From positions 310,001 through 374,000 of the forward strand of contig NZ_QQBJ01000003.1 of NCBI RefSeq assembly GCF_003347205.1: a stretch of DNA of 64,000 nucleotides, in the 5' to 3' direction. Of the stretch, positions 1-8,979 are shown in pieces. Positions within the stretch are counted from its first letter, which is position 1. Every line of letters starts with the position of its first letter. The notes under the pieces are model-generated. The model ran no database searches and had not been told where the DNA came from. It worked only from the letters and a program-made list of their open reading frames with translations. The stretch comes from Mycolicibacterium moriokaense. Lineage in GTDB: Bacteria > Actinomycetota > Actinomycetes > Mycobacteriales > Mycobacteriaceae. A program made the translations under genes and the position numbers.

Positions 1-1187
1 GGCCGGCGGACCGACAGCTCGATACCGTTGTCGCGCATCACTGTCCGGCACTGATCGGGCGTGTAGTCGAAGTTCTCCAGATCCTTGATGTAGGAGGCAG
101 GTTCGGCGAGCCCTTCGACATGCGGGAAGTCCGAGCCCATGATGATGCGGTCGACGCCGACCAGCCGCAGCAGGCTCGCGAGTTCGTCTTCGTAGAACGG
201 CGAGACCCAGACATGTCGCTTGAAGGTCTCGCGCGGGTCCTCTTGGTAGATCATCGGAATCTGGCCATACGACTTGGACAGCTTCTCGAACAGGTGGAAC
301 ACCCAGTCGGAGCCGCTCTCGATGGAGGCCATCCGCAGGTTGGGGAACCGCAGGAACAGCCCGTTGTGCAGATGATTGGCGAAGGTGTCCTGCAGCGCAT
401 GGCCGGAGAACAGAGATCGGAAGCCGAGGATCGCCTGGAACGACATCATGTAGTCCGCCTCGCCCCACGCAGGCAAGAACTTCGAGTAGTACGTTTCGCC
501 GGAGTGGTAGCACAGCGTGATGCCCGAGTCGTTGACCAGCTGCCAGAAGTCGTCGAACATCGGGTCACCGGGCGCGCGCATGCCGACGGCGGTGGTGATG
601 GGCCCCGGGATCATCACGATGAAGCGCGCATCGCGTTCCAGTGCCCACTCCAGTTCGCGCACCGCCTCGTCGGGCTGGCACAGCGTGATGTACGGCGCGG
701 CGAAGATGCGTTCCTGGTAGGCGAAGCCCCAGTCGTCTTCCATCCAGCGGTTGAAGGCCCGGAACGTGGCGACGGTGGCGTCCAAGTCAGGTAGTAGCGA
801 GATCTCCATCCCGACGCCGAGCGTGGGCAGCAGGATGGCGCCCTGCATGCCTTGTTCGTCCATCAGCGCGAGCCGCGCGTCGCGGTCGCGATAGGCGGGA
901 TTGATGGGCTCCAGCTCGCCGAACAACGAATTCAGTTCGGCGCCACGCGGGTTGCGGCCCCGGAAGTATTCGTCGAGCGCGCCCGGTTTACCCACCGGGT
1001 CGAACGTCGGGTTCGGGATGAACCGGTTCACCTTGCCGCCGACGATCAGTCGCTGCTTGCCGTCGAGCTCGGCCCACTGGATGGCGCGCTTCCTGATTTT
1101 GGGGTCGATGTGTCGGGTGAATGCGTCGACGGCCTCGTAATAGTGGTTGTCGCAGTCGAAGTACTTGAACGGGAGCTGGGTCGTCAT
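1..1187 (-). CDS. Amidohydrolase 2 family metal-dependent hydrolase (3' end cut by window)
   Basis: The reading frame starts at ATG 1187 and runs off the left edge, giving about 395 visible codons. The N-terminus reads FDCDNHYYE, the Asp-x-His metal-binding signature of the amidohydrolase 2 (TIM-barrel) family. Near the visible C-terminal end is MGSDFPHVEG, holding the conserved late metal-binding or catalytic Asp. The family hydrolyses or decarboxylates carboxylic substrates in the cytoplasm. It is the third gene of a minus-strand operon after the amidohydrolase at 3445-4314 and the acyl-CoA dehydrogenase at 1228-3438, with 40 bases separating it from the latter. The substrate is unknown; the pairing with an acyl-CoA dehydrogenase suggests catabolism of a CoA-activated cyclic or branched acid. 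Confidence 0.8.
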   Translation of the reverse strand, partial: MTTQLPFKYFDCDNHYYEAVDAFTRHIDPKIRKRAIQWAELDGKQRLIVGGKVNRFIPNPTFDPVGKPGALDEYFRGRNPRGAELNSLFGELEPINPAYRDRDARLALMDEQGMQGAILLPTLGVGMEISLLPDLDATVATFRAFNRWMEDDWGFAYQERIFAAPYITLCQPDEAVRELEWALERDARFIVMIPGPITTAVGMRAPGDPMFDDFWQLVNDSGITLCYHSGETYYSKFLPAWGEADYMMSFQAILGFRSLFSGHALQDTFANHLHNGLFLRFPNLRMASIESGSDWVFHLFEKLSKSYGQIPMIYQEDPRETFKRHVWVSPFYEDELASLLRLVGVDRIIMGSDFPHVEGLAEPASYIKDLENFDYTPDQCRTVMRDNGIELSVRR

Positions 1188-1227
1188 GGTGAGACGTCCT
1201 TTCTGTGGCTGACGAAACTCGATGGGG

Positions 1228-3438
1228 CTATTTGCGTGGCAGGCCGAGGATCATCGACGCGATGACCGTGAGTTGGATCTCCGGGGTGCCGCCGCCGATC
1301 AGCTCCGAGGGCATGTCGAAATATGGCCCGACAACCGCAGGATCCGAATCCTGGAGCATTGCAAGACGTCCCGTGAGGCCCAAAGTTGCGGTCGCGGCCC
1401 GGCGAAGCAGCATCACCATCGCGTATTTGGCAATGCTGGACGTCGGCCCAGCCGCCTGTCCTGCGACCTGACGCAGCGTCTCGCGCAAGACCATCGCCTT
1501 GATCGCGGTGGTGTGGGCTTCGATCTCGCCGAGTGCCTGCACCGTCGCGTCGTGGTCGGGCCCGTCGCTCGCCGCCATGCGCCGAAGCGCTTCAGAGCGA
1601 TCGATGTTGACGTAGTTTCCGATCGCGGTTCGTTCGACCGCCATGGTCGCCACGGCCAGGTCCCAGCCGTCGCCTGGCTCGCCGACCGCCATCTCGTCGG
1701 GCACGAATACGTCGGTGAAGAACACCTCGTTGAAGTCCGAATGCCCACTTGCCTGTTTGATCGGCGAGATCTCGAGGCCCGGCGACGACATGTCGATGAG
1801 GAAGTAGCTGATCCCGTGGTGCTTCGGGGCCTCGGGATCCGTACGGGCCAACAGTGCGCCGTACTGCGCGACGTGCGCAGACGAGGTCCAGATTTTGTGC
1901 CCATTGATGATCCAGCCACCGTTGACCCTGACGGCCCGCGTGGTCAGCGAAGCCAGGTCGGAACCCGCGCCCGGCTCGCTGAACAATTGGCACCAGCGCT
2001 GGGTGCCACGCAGGATCGGCCAAGCGAACCGCTCCCGCTGCCCATCGGATCCCCGGTCGAGGATCGTCGGGAGTATCCACTCCGCAATGCCCAGGGAAGG
2101 GCGAACCAGCTCGGGCCGGTTTCCGAACTCCTCGGTGATGATGACCTGCTGTACGGGTGACGCGCCCAGGCCCCACGGCGGCGGCAGATGCGGCGCCACC
2201 AGACCTGCCTCGGCCAACAGGTCTCGCTGCGACCCGCACGCCAGGCCTGGGGCACGGCGGTCTTCGGCGGGAGTCTCGTTGCGCACACTCAGCGCGCGGT
2301 CGAGCGTCGCCGCCACACTGGCCCGGAACTCAGATTCGACATCGCCGAGATGGATTGCGGTCGAACGCTTGGCCCGCCGAGCCAATTCGCCTGCCTCGCG
2401 GGCCCATTGCGGCGATGAACCGAGCGAAGCAGCCAAGGCCGTCGCGCGGCGCCAATACAGATGCAGGTCGTGTTCCCATGTGTAGCCGATGGCGCCGAAC
2501 ATCACCATCGCGTCCAGCGTCAGATCGGGCGCCGCCGCCAGCGACATGATGGCGGCCGACGCCGCCGCCAGCCGATGTTGCTCGATCGGTTCGGCGGCTG
2601 CGCGCACCGCGTCCCACGCTGCCGCCGAGGTCAGTTCGGAGTTGACAAGCAGTACGGCGGCTTTGTGCTGCAACGCCTGAAACGTCCCGACGGGCTTCCC
2701 GAACTGCTCACGGGTGCGGATGTAGTCGGTTGCCGATTCCACGCACCGCCTCACCGTTCCCGCCGCCGCGCAGGCCGCGAGACCGACGACGATGCAACGT
2801 GCCCGTTCGGCCGACACACCAGCCAACTCGGATGCGCGGACGCCGTCGAGATGCGCCACGCCGACGTCGGTGCACAGGTCCGTGCCGCGCAGCTGCTCGA
2901 TGGACACGCCCGCCGCGTTCGCATCCAGCACGAACCATTGGTTGCGCTCATCGGTCTCGGTGCCGATCAAAATGCGCTGCGCTCCAACGATTCCAAAAGT
3001 CGAACCGGTCGAGCCGGATACGCGCACGCCGTCTCCGTCGGGGACTGCCCGAATATCGGCGTGTTCGGGAAGTACGACAACCGCAGTCACTCCGGCAGCC
3101 AGTTCGGCGATCAACGGCGCTGCGGCCTCGGGCTCGGCCATGCCGGCAACGGCGCTAGCGGTAGCGGTGCTCAGTAGTGGGCCTGGCAACAACGCCGCGG
3201 CGGCGGCCTCGATCACACACGCGGTGTCGGCCAGCGTGCCGCCCTGTCCGCCGACGTCCTCCGGTAGGTGCACGGCGTGGAAGCCCTGGGCCGCGAACTC
3301 TTCCCACCAGGAGGGCAATTCGCCCGCCGCGATCGAATCCAGCGACGCACGGGTCTTGTCTATCGGCGCATGACGAGTCGCGAACCGGGCGACAGCGTCG
3401 ACCAGTTGCTCCTGCTCGGTCGTGATCGCCAGGGCCAT
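1228..3438 (-). CDS. Fused two-domain acyl-CoA dehydrogenase, FadE34-like
   Basis: The 736-residue protein carries two acyl-CoA dehydrogenase (ACAD) modules in one chain: residues 1 to about 365, and about 370 to the end. Module 1 ends in GYTWEHDLHLYWRR, typical of one actinobacterial FadE class. Module 2 has the flavin/substrate motif LFSEPGAGSD near residue 485, WIINGHKIWTS, and a terminal GGGTPEIQ. Single-domain ACADs are about 380 residues, so this is a genuine fusion; M. tuberculosis FadE34 (cholesterol side-chain degradation) has the same architecture. It should introduce an alpha,beta double bond into an acyl-CoA with FAD. The start lies 7 bases after the amidohydrolase stop at 3445, so the two are co-transcribed. 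The substrate class is an inference. Confidence 0.85.
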   Translation of the reverse strand: MALAITTEQEQLVDAVARFATRHAPIDKTRASLDSIAAGELPSWWEEFAAQGFHAVHLPEDVGGQGGTLADTACVIEAAAAALLPGPLLSTATASAVAGMAEPEAAAPLIAELAAGVTAVVVLPEHADIRAVPDGDGVRVSGSTGSTFGIVGAQRILIGTETDERNQWFVLDANAAGVSIEQLRGTDLCTDVGVAHLDGVRASELAGVSAERARCIVVGLAACAAAGTVRRCVESATDYIRTREQFGKPVGTFQALQHKAAVLLVNSELTSAAAWDAVRAAAEPIEQHRLAAASAAIMSLAAAPDLTLDAMVMFGAIGYTWEHDLHLYWRRATALAASLGSSPQWAREAGELARRAKRSTAIHLGDVESEFRASVAATLDRALSVRNETPAEDRRAPGLACGSQRDLLAEAGLVAPHLPPPWGLGASPVQQVIITEEFGNRPELVRPSLGIAEWILPTILDRGSDGQRERFAWPILRGTQRWCQLFSEPGAGSDLASLTTRAVRVNGGWIINGHKIWTSSAHVAQYGALLARTDPEAPKHHGISYFLIDMSSPGLEISPIKQASGHSDFNEVFFTDVFVPDEMAVGEPGDGWDLAVATMAVERTAIGNYVNIDRSEALRRMAASDGPDHDATVQALGEIEAHTTAIKAMVLRETLRQVAGQAAGPTSSIAKYAMVMLLRRAATATLGLTGRLAMLQDSDPAVVGPYFDMPSELIGGGTPEIQLTVIASMILGLPRK

Positions 3439-3444
3439 TGCGGG

Positions 3445-4314
3445 TCAGCTCTTCAATCCGAGGATGCGGGCGGCGTTGCCGTACAGGAACTTCGGCCACA
3501 CCTCGTCCTTGAGCGCAACGTTGGGCAGTTCACTGAAGATCCGCTCCAGAGACAGGCCCATCGGGAAGTAGCCGGCGTAGAGCACCTTGTCGGCGCCGCG
3601 CGAGTTCGCGTAGTCGATGACGGCCTTCGGGTAGTACTTGGGCGCGAATGCCGATGTCGAGTAGTAGAGATTGGGCCACTTCAGCATCAGCTTGACGGCG
3701 AGGTCCTCCCACGGTTCGCAGCCGTGACGGGTGACGAAGACCAGGTCGGGAAAGTCGAACATGACGATGTCGATGCGGGATACTTCCTGGGGTGCCATGG
3801 GAATTCGCGGACCGGGCACCCCCGCGCAGCAGAAGATCGGGATGCCGAGTTCGACGCAGGTCGCATAGATCGGATACATCTTGGCGTCGTCGATCGGCAC
3901 CTGAGGAAAGGTCCCCGACGGGAACACCGACGTGGCACGGATGCCGTACGTCTCGTATTCGCGGCGGATGGCGTTCACCGAACCCATCACGTCGTTGGGA
4001 TCGGCGATGTTGCCCGACGGGATGAAGCGGTCGGGGAACATCTTCAGCGCCAGTTCCGCGGACGACCCTTCGCTGACGCCGATCATCGCCTTCTCGATGC
4101 CGAACCGGTCCATCTGCTGCAGCACCAGCGAGACCGGATCGTCGGTGGGCAGGCCCTTGGGCACGTCCTTGAACATGTACTCCACCGGGAAGTCGAAGTC
4201 CTCCTTCGACTGCCGGTCCTTGGTCTGTTTGCGGATGAAGTCGTACTGGGCCGTCCCTTCGTGCGGGAATCCCAGCATCGTGTCGATCACCGGCAAACCG
4301 ACCGGTCCGGCCAT
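3445..4314 (-). CDS. Amidohydrolase 2 family protein (second copy)
   Basis: A 289-residue protein with the start set at ATG 4314, because GGAGG lies five bases upstream. A further upstream ATG at 4362 overlaps the predicted promoter and is rejected. The start VIDTMLGFPHE, central FDFPDLVFVTRHG and C-terminal ADKVLYAGYFPMG follow the amidohydrolase 2 fold, but the usual DxH and GSD motifs are altered (IDTM, AGYF). Metal binding may therefore differ from the protein at 1-1187. It is the first gene of the operon behind the promoter at 4361-4390. Mycobacteria carry many such paralogues beside fadE genes; the substrate cannot be named from sequence. Confidence 0.75.
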   Translation of the reverse strand: MAGPVGLPVIDTMLGFPHEGTAQYDFIRKQTKDRQSKEDFDFPVEYMFKDVPKGLPTDDPVSLVLQQMDRFGIEKAMIGVSEGSSAELALKMFPDRFIPSGNIADPNDVMGSVNAIRREYETYGIRATSVFPSGTFPQVPIDDAKMYPIYATCVELGIPIFCCAGVPGPRIPMAPQEVSRIDIVMFDFPDLVFVTRHGCEPWEDLAVKLMLKWPNLYYSTSAFAPKYYPKAVIDYANSRGADKVLYAGYFPMGLSLERIFSELPNVALKDEVWPKFLYGNAARILGLKS

Positions 4315-4360
4315 GATGTCCTCCGAATCACGCGTGCGACGACACCGTCGCGTCTCGTTC

Positions 4361-4390
4361 ATTATTGAAACACGGTTCTACTTGTGTCAA
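4361..4390 (-). promoter_or_regulatory. Promoter with overlapping KstR-like operator
   Basis: Minus strand: -35 TTGACA (4385-4390), an 18-base spacer, then -10 AATAAT (4361-4366), a near-consensus SigA promoter. The spacer contains TAGAAC-CGT-GTTTCA (4366-4380), an imperfect palindrome. It resembles the KstR consensus TnnAAC-nn-GTTnnA, but with one extra central base. The KstR-like regulator at 4502-5101 is divergently encoded and is the obvious candidate ligand; the assignment is inference. Confidence 0.65.
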
Positions 4391-4501
4391 GCTAGCATGA
4401 GCTCGTCAGCTGCAAGTATGCAGTTCAGGTGGAACGGGTCGAGGATTTGTCGAGAAGCTGATTCTCGTGGTGGAGTCGGAGGTGGCATCGTCAACACCCC
4501 A

Positions 4502-5101
4502 GTGGACCGGGCCGAACCCGCCGTCGTCTCGCTGGCGGACATGACCAGCAGGCAGTTGGCGCGCCGAGCCAGGATCATCGAAGCGGTGATCGAACTGATC
4601 GGCGAGGTCGGCGCCGAGGCGGTCCAGATGCGCGACGTCGCCCAGCGCTCCGAGGTGGCGTTGGCGACGGTCTATCGCTACTTCAGCTCCAAGGATCACC
4701 TGTTGGCGGCGGCGCTGGAGGACTGGCAGAAGCGGCTGACCCGCCGCATCCTGGCCTCGCGCAGTCGCCGCGACCCGTTGCACGATGTGCTGGACTATCT
4801 GCAACGGGCGCAACGCGCGTTTTACCGCAACCCGGAGATGACCGCCCTGATGTTCCAGACGACGAGGTCCACCGACAGCGCGGCCAGAACCACCATCGAC
4901 CAGATGAATCGCACCAACACCGACCTGTTCAACCGGCTGCTCGAAGGCGTTGCGCCGGAAGACGTTCCGAACATCACCTTCGGGCTCAACGCGGCGCTGA
5001 CCAACGGGCTCGCCGGGGTTCTCACCGGCATGCTCACCCTGGACGAGGCGTTGAGCCGCGTCGAGTGGATCGCGCGCGTGCTGCTGGACCGCGCCGGCTA
5101 G
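4502..5101 (+). CDS. TetR/AcrR family regulator, KstR-like
   Basis: About 199 residues from GTG 4502; ATG 4541 is an alternative start that keeps the whole DNA-binding domain. The N-terminal helix-turn-helix reads VQMRDVAQRSEVALATVYRYFSSK, with the QMR..A..A.VA...YRYF.SK pattern also seen in KstR. The C-terminal ligand domain is unassigned. It is divergent from the amidohydrolase/ACAD operon, and a KstR-like half-site pair lies in that operon's promoter. It is therefore likely a repressor relieved by an acyl-CoA intermediate, as in KstR. The purine-rich stretch at about 4471-4485 is too far from GTG 4502 to settle the start. Confidence 0.75.
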   Translation: MDRAEPAVVSLADMTSRQLARRARIIEAVIELIGEVGAEAVQMRDVAQRSEVALATVYRYFSSKDHLLAAALEDWQKRLTRRILASRSRRDPLHDVLDYLQRAQRAFYRNPEMTALMFQTTRSTDSAARTTIDQMNRTNTDLFNRLLEGVAPEDVPNITFGLNAALTNGLAGVLTGMLTLDEALSRVEWIARVLLDRAG

Positions 5102-5182
5102 CTGCGCCGAGCGTGCATACAGGGCGGAAATTCCCGCTCAGATTCGCCATGGCTGCACGTTCGCCGATCACTTCCTGACGAC

Positions 5183-5896
5183 TCACGTCGCGGGCCGCTT
5201 GCGCTGCCACGGCCATGTCATCAGCGCCCACACCACGAGCACGATGGCGATCTCGGCCAGCAGATACAGCGGCCACGGGCCCAGCACGTCGAGCACGGAC
5301 GCCGTCGGCGGCTTTCTGTTGAGGTAGCCGTAGTTGGTGCCGGTGATCCCGTTGAACGCGAAGGTGAATCCCGCCCACACCAGGGTGACGACGATCGCGA
5401 AGCGATAGTCGCGCCACCGCGGACGGTTGCGCAATCCCCAGGTGAGATAGATCGCCGCCCACACGACGAGCACGTGAAGCGTGAAGAACGTGAGGAACAG
5501 GTGGCTGGGGAAATCCGGTGCGCCCTCGGCGGGCGTGCCGATGTCCGGCGTGATCAGCGCCTGCGAACTCAGCAGCAGCCCCCAGTAGTAGGTCAGCACG
5601 AACGCCCAGTGCCGCTGGGTCCACAGCGCATAGGCCGCCATCAGTTCGGCGACGTCGCACAACTGCAGCGGCACCGATGTCTGGATGTCGGGCCGGATCA
5701 GCTTGTACACCAGCGCCACCGCGAAAGCGGCGACGATCAACAGCGCCAGCACCCGGCCGAGGAGCCGGGCCGCCGCGTCGCTCTGCCGACGCCCCACCCA
5801 CACCAGACACACCGCACCGACGACGAATACGGCGAGCACCACCAGATGTGAGGGGCCGTACGCGGTGAACTGCCGTTGTGCGGCCAACAGCTCCAT
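5183..5896 (-). CDS. TIGR02206/YwaF-type integral membrane protein
   Basis: A 237-residue polytopic membrane protein starting at ATG 5896. Hydrophobic helices are visible at about residues 16-35, 47-66, 85-110, 135-158, 170-190 and 207-228. Conserved-looking features are FTAYGPSHL near the start, LQLCDVAELMAAYAL, and the C-terminal NGITGTNYGYLNRKP followed by LGPWPLYLLAE, which match the YwaF/TMEM164-like family. No catalytic function is established for bacterial members. It stands alone: convergent with the regulator at 4502-5101 and divergent from the SDR at 5946. Confidence 0.7.
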   Translation of the reverse strand: MELLAAQRQFTAYGPSHLVVLAVFVVGAVCLVWVGRRQSDAAARLLGRVLALLIVAAFAVALVYKLIRPDIQTSVPLQLCDVAELMAAYALWTQRHWAFVLTYYWGLLLSSQALITPDIGTPAEGAPDFPSHLFLTFFTLHVLVVWAAIYLTWGLRNRPRWRDYRFAIVVTLVWAGFTFAFNGITGTNYGYLNRKPPTASVLDVLGPWPLYLLAEIAIVLVVWALMTWPWQRKRPAT

Positions 5897-5945
5897 CCCC
5901 AAATGATCGCAGGGACAGGCGCAGCGAGGTGGTATTAAAGCAGGC

Positions 5946-6686
5946 ATGTCATCGCTACGCGGCAAGGTCGCACTCGTCACCGGCGCTTCGTCCGGCCTCG
6001 GCGCGGAAACGGTTCGGCTGCTTTCCCGGCAAGGCGCAACCGTTTTCGGCATCGCCAGGGATTCCGGCCGGCTGGCGGAGGTGTTCGCCGACGTGGAAAG
6101 CGGCGCGTACGAGTCGGTGGACGTGGGATCGGCGCAGGCCTGCCGCGACGCGGTCGACCGGTGCGTCGCACAATTCGGTGCGCTCGATGTGCTGATCAAC
6201 ATCGCGGGACGCCACCAGATGCGCCGCACCGAGTCGATGTCCGACGACGACTGGGCAGACGACCTGGCGGTCAACCTGAACGGACCGTTCTATCTGTGCC
6301 GGGCCGCGCTGCCTCATCTACTCGCCCGCGGCGGCAACATCGTCAACGTCGCCTCGATCGCCGGCGTCGAGGGCCAGGCGTACTCGACGGGCTACTGCGC
6401 GGCCAAGCACGGGCTGATCGGACTCACGCGCGCGCTCGCCGTCGAGTACACCGCGGATCGCCTGCGGGTCAACGCCGTCTGCCCCGGCGGCATGCTGACA
6501 CCGCAACTGGAGAGCTTCAGCGCACCGGAGGACGCCAACTACGACCTGATCATGCGCACGGCGTCCCCGCGCGGCATGATGGCGCCGCTGGACGTCGCCA
6601 ACGTGATCGCGTTCCTGGCCGGCGATGCGGCCGCCGCGATCCACGGCGCGGTGTACCGCGTCGACAACGGCAAGGGCGCCGGCTAA
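5946..6686 (+). CDS. Short-chain dehydrogenase/reductase (SDR)
   Basis: A 246-residue classical SDR. The N-terminal cofactor motif is TGASSGLGAE (about residues 13-22), NIAG is the NNAG-equivalent, and the active-site Tyr/Lys pair lies in GYCAAKHG. The C-terminus carries FLAGDAAAAIHGAVYRVDNG, the usual substrate-loop end. It should catalyse NAD(P)-dependent oxidation or reduction of an alcohol/ketone in the cytoplasm; the substrate is unknown. Its 3' end overlaps the convergent acyltransferase gene by four bases. No strong Shine-Dalgarno sequence precedes ATG 5946. Confidence 0.8.
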   Translation: MSSLRGKVALVTGASSGLGAETVRLLSRQGATVFGIARDSGRLAEVFADVESGAYESVDVGSAQACRDAVDRCVAQFGALDVLINIAGRHQMRRTESMSDDDWADDLAVNLNGPFYLCRAALPHLLARGGNIVNVASIAGVEGQAYSTGYCAAKHGLIGLTRALAVEYTADRLRVNAVCPGGMLTPQLESFSAPEDANYDLIMRTASPRGMMAPLDVANVIAFLAGDAAAAIHGAVYRVDNGKGAG

Positions 6687-8074
6687 CCGACCTTGATCCC
6701 GACCGCCTGCTCCAGTTCGGCCAGCGAGTCCTCCAGGTGAATGAGCAACCGTTGCAGGTGCGGGATGCTGCGACGGCAGCCGACCAGTCCGAAGTCGAGG
6801 TTGTCGGCGTTGTTGGTCAGCGTGATGTTCAGCGCCTGGCCGTCCAGCGCGATCGACAGCGGGTAGTTGCCGTCGAGTCGGGCGCCGCGCCAGTACAGCG
6901 GCTCACGCGCACCGGGGACGTTGGAGATGACGATGTTGAACGGCGGCGGCGCCGACGACACGAACCCGGGCACCAGCGCCAGCGCGATCCCCGACATCAG
7001 GAACGCCGACAGGGCCAGCGCCTGGTTCTTCGGCAGCTGGGAGAACACCTTCTTGTTGTCGCGCATCGAGGTGTTGATGGCGTCCAGTCGCTTGGCGGGG
7101 TCGGTGGTGTCGGTCGCCAGGTTGCACAGGATGCTGCCGACCATGTTGCCGCCCGCGTCCTGCTCGTGCTCCGAGCGCAGGCTGACCGGGACCATCGCCA
7201 CCAACGGCGTGTCGGGCAGCGCGTTCTCCTCGATCAGGTAGGCGCGCAACGCGCCCGAACACATGGCCAGCACGACGTCGTTGACGGTGACGCCCGCCGC
7301 CGATTTGATGGCACGGATTCTCGCCAACGGCCACGACTGTGCGGCCACCCGCCGCGCTCCCCCGATCGGCACGTTGAACATGGTCTTGGGCGCGCGGAAC
7401 GGCAGGGTCAGCTGCTGCTCGAAGAGCGCGGCCCTGGCCACCGACACCGTGGACGGGGCCAGCGACGCGACCGACCCGACCGCGCCGGTGATCGACTGCA
7501 GGGCGGAGCGCGGCAGGCTCGGGCTGTTGCTTCCGCGCTTCGGGCCGAGCGTCCACGGCACCCGGATCTCGCGGTCGTCGGGGTCGGTCGTCATCGACCT
7601 GATCGTCAGCCGCTGCGCGGAGATGCCGTCGAGCAGCGAGTGATGGATCTTGCTGTAGATCGCGAACCGGCCGTCTTCGAGGCCCTCGACGAGGCTGGTC
7701 TCCCACAGCGGCCGGTGCCGGTCGAGCAGGGTGCCGTGCAGCCGCGACACCAGCTCGAGCAGCTCGCGGATGCGGCCCGGCTGTGGCAGACCCGACCTGC
7801 GCAGGTGGTAGTCGATGTCGACCTCGTCGTCGAACGCCCAGGCGAGGTTGGCGATGCCGCCGAGAAGCCGTCCGGGGTGCTTGCGGAACGTCGGCTGGAA
7901 GTCGTCGTTCTCGACGATGGAGGCGTGCAGATCGCGAATGAAGTCGGGGCCGCTGCCCTCTGGCGGCTCGAAGAGCTGCAGGCCGGCAACGTGCATTGGA
8001 TGTTCGCGGGATTCCCCGATCAGGAACATCGAATCGGTCGGCGAGATCAACTCCATCGTCGTGACGGTACCCAT
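6683..8074 (-). CDS. Wax ester synthase/diacylglycerol acyltransferase (WS/DGAT, Tgs-like)
   Basis: A 463-residue member of the WS/DGAT family. The catalytic HHxxxDG motif appears as KIHHSLLDGIS near residue 144. The start LISPTDSMFLIGESREHPMHV and the late motifs VPVSLRS, NIVISNVPGAREPLYWRGA and LNITLTNNADNLDFGLVGC are characteristic. It esterifies an acyl-CoA to diacylglycerol or a long-chain alcohol, making storage triacylglycerol or wax ester at the membrane or lipid bodies. ATG 8074 and ATG 8056 are both possible starts, neither with a clear ribosome site. It is divergent from the SDR at 8134, with 59 bases between. Confidence 0.88.
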   Translation of the reverse strand: MGTVTTMELISPTDSMFLIGESREHPMHVAGLQLFEPPEGSGPDFIRDLHASIVENDDFQPTFRKHPGRLLGGIANLAWAFDDEVDIDYHLRRSGLPQPGRIRELLELVSRLHGTLLDRHRPLWETSLVEGLEDGRFAIYSKIHHSLLDGISAQRLTIRSMTTDPDDREIRVPWTLGPKRGSNSPSLPRSALQSITGAVGSVASLAPSTVSVARAALFEQQLTLPFRAPKTMFNVPIGGARRVAAQSWPLARIRAIKSAAGVTVNDVVLAMCSGALRAYLIEENALPDTPLVAMVPVSLRSEHEQDAGGNMVGSILCNLATDTTDPAKRLDAINTSMRDNKKVFSQLPKNQALALSAFLMSGIALALVPGFVSSAPPPFNIVISNVPGAREPLYWRGARLDGNYPLSIALDGQALNITLTNNADNLDFGLVGCRRSIPHLQRLLIHLEDSLAELEQAVGIKVG

Positions 8075-8133
8075 TTCGGCTGTGAGTCGTGCAGGGTATA
8101 GAGGCCAAATCTTCGGCCGAACGAGAGGTGACG

Positions 8134-8979
8134 ATGTCGAGCGCAGTGGGCAGGGTGGCGGGCAAGGTCGCGTTCATCACGGGGGCGGCGCGCGGCCAGG
8201 GCCGCGAACACGCCATCCGGCTGGCCGAGGAGGGCGCCGACATCATCGCGGTCGACGTGTGCGCCGACATCGAAAGCGTCGGCTACCCCGGGGCCACGGA
8301 GTCCGACCTTGACGAGACCGCTGCGCTGGTGGAGAAGCTGGACCGCCGCGTCGTCACCGCCAAGGCCGACGTCAGGGATGTCGAGGGCCTGCGCGCCGCG
8401 CTGCAGCGGGGCGTCGACGAGTTGGGCCGGCCCGACGTGGTGGTCGCGAACGCCGGCATCAGCGGTGCGCCCACGGCTGCGGCGATGATCGACGAGTCGG
8501 CGTGGCAGACAATGCTCGACATCAATCTGACCGGTGTGATGCACACGGTCAAGGTGGCGCTGCCGCACATGTCCGACGGCCGCGGCGGGTCCATCATCCT
8601 GGTCAGCTCGATGCTCGGGTTGCGCGGCGGCGGCTACATGGCCGGCTACGCCTCGGCCAAGCACGCCGTCGTCGGGTTGATGAACTCGTTCGCCAATGAG
8701 CTTGCACCGCAGTGGATCCGAGTGAACTCGATCCATCCCGGCAACATCCTGACGCCGATGCTGGACAACGAGTGGTTCCACCGCACCCTGCGGCCGGACC
8801 TCGCCGAGCCGACGATGGACGACGCGGCAGCGGTGATCGGCCACTTCCACATGCTGCCTTCGCCGTTGATCGAGGCGCGGGCGGTCAGCGACGCCGTGCT
8901 GTTCCTGGCCTCGGACGAGGCGAGATACATCACCGGAGCGGCGCTGCCGATCGACGCGGGGGCGGTCGCGAAGTTCTAA
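8134..8979 (+). CDS. Mycofactocin-type SDR family oxidoreductase
   Basis: A 281-residue SDR. ATG 8134 is preferred over an upstream ATG at 8089 because AGAGGTGACG lies just before it. The motif [28 protein letters not shown], followed by an insertion ([21 protein letters not shown]), is the hallmark of mycofactocin-coupled SDRs (TIGR03971 type). These hold NAD non-exchangeably and pass electrons to mycofactocin. The active site has SSMLG and [10 protein letters not shown]. The mycofactocin genes themselves are not in the window. It overlaps the convergent thioredoxin-fold gene by four bases. The substrate is probably an alcohol; this is inference. Confidence 0.82.
   Translation: MSSAVGRVAGKVAFITGAARGQGREHAIRLAEEGADIIAVDVCADIESVGYPGATESDLDETAALVEKLDRRVVTAKADVRDVEGLRAALQRGVDELGRPDVVVANAGISGAPTAAAMIDESAWQTMLDINLTGVMHTVKVALPHMSDGRGGSIILVSSMLGLRGGGYMAGYASAKHAVVGLMNSFANELAPQWIRVNSIHPGNILTPMLDNEWFHRTLRPDLAEPTMDDAAAVIGHFHMLPSPLIEARAVSDAVLFLASDEARYITGAALPIDAGAVAKF

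Noticed and set aside
6161-8101. Long plus-strand open frame (646 codons) across the SDR and WS/DGAT genes
   Set aside because: It runs antisense or out of frame to two well-supported genes, is Arg/Gly-rich low-complexity typical of GC-rich shadows, and lacks a ribosome site.
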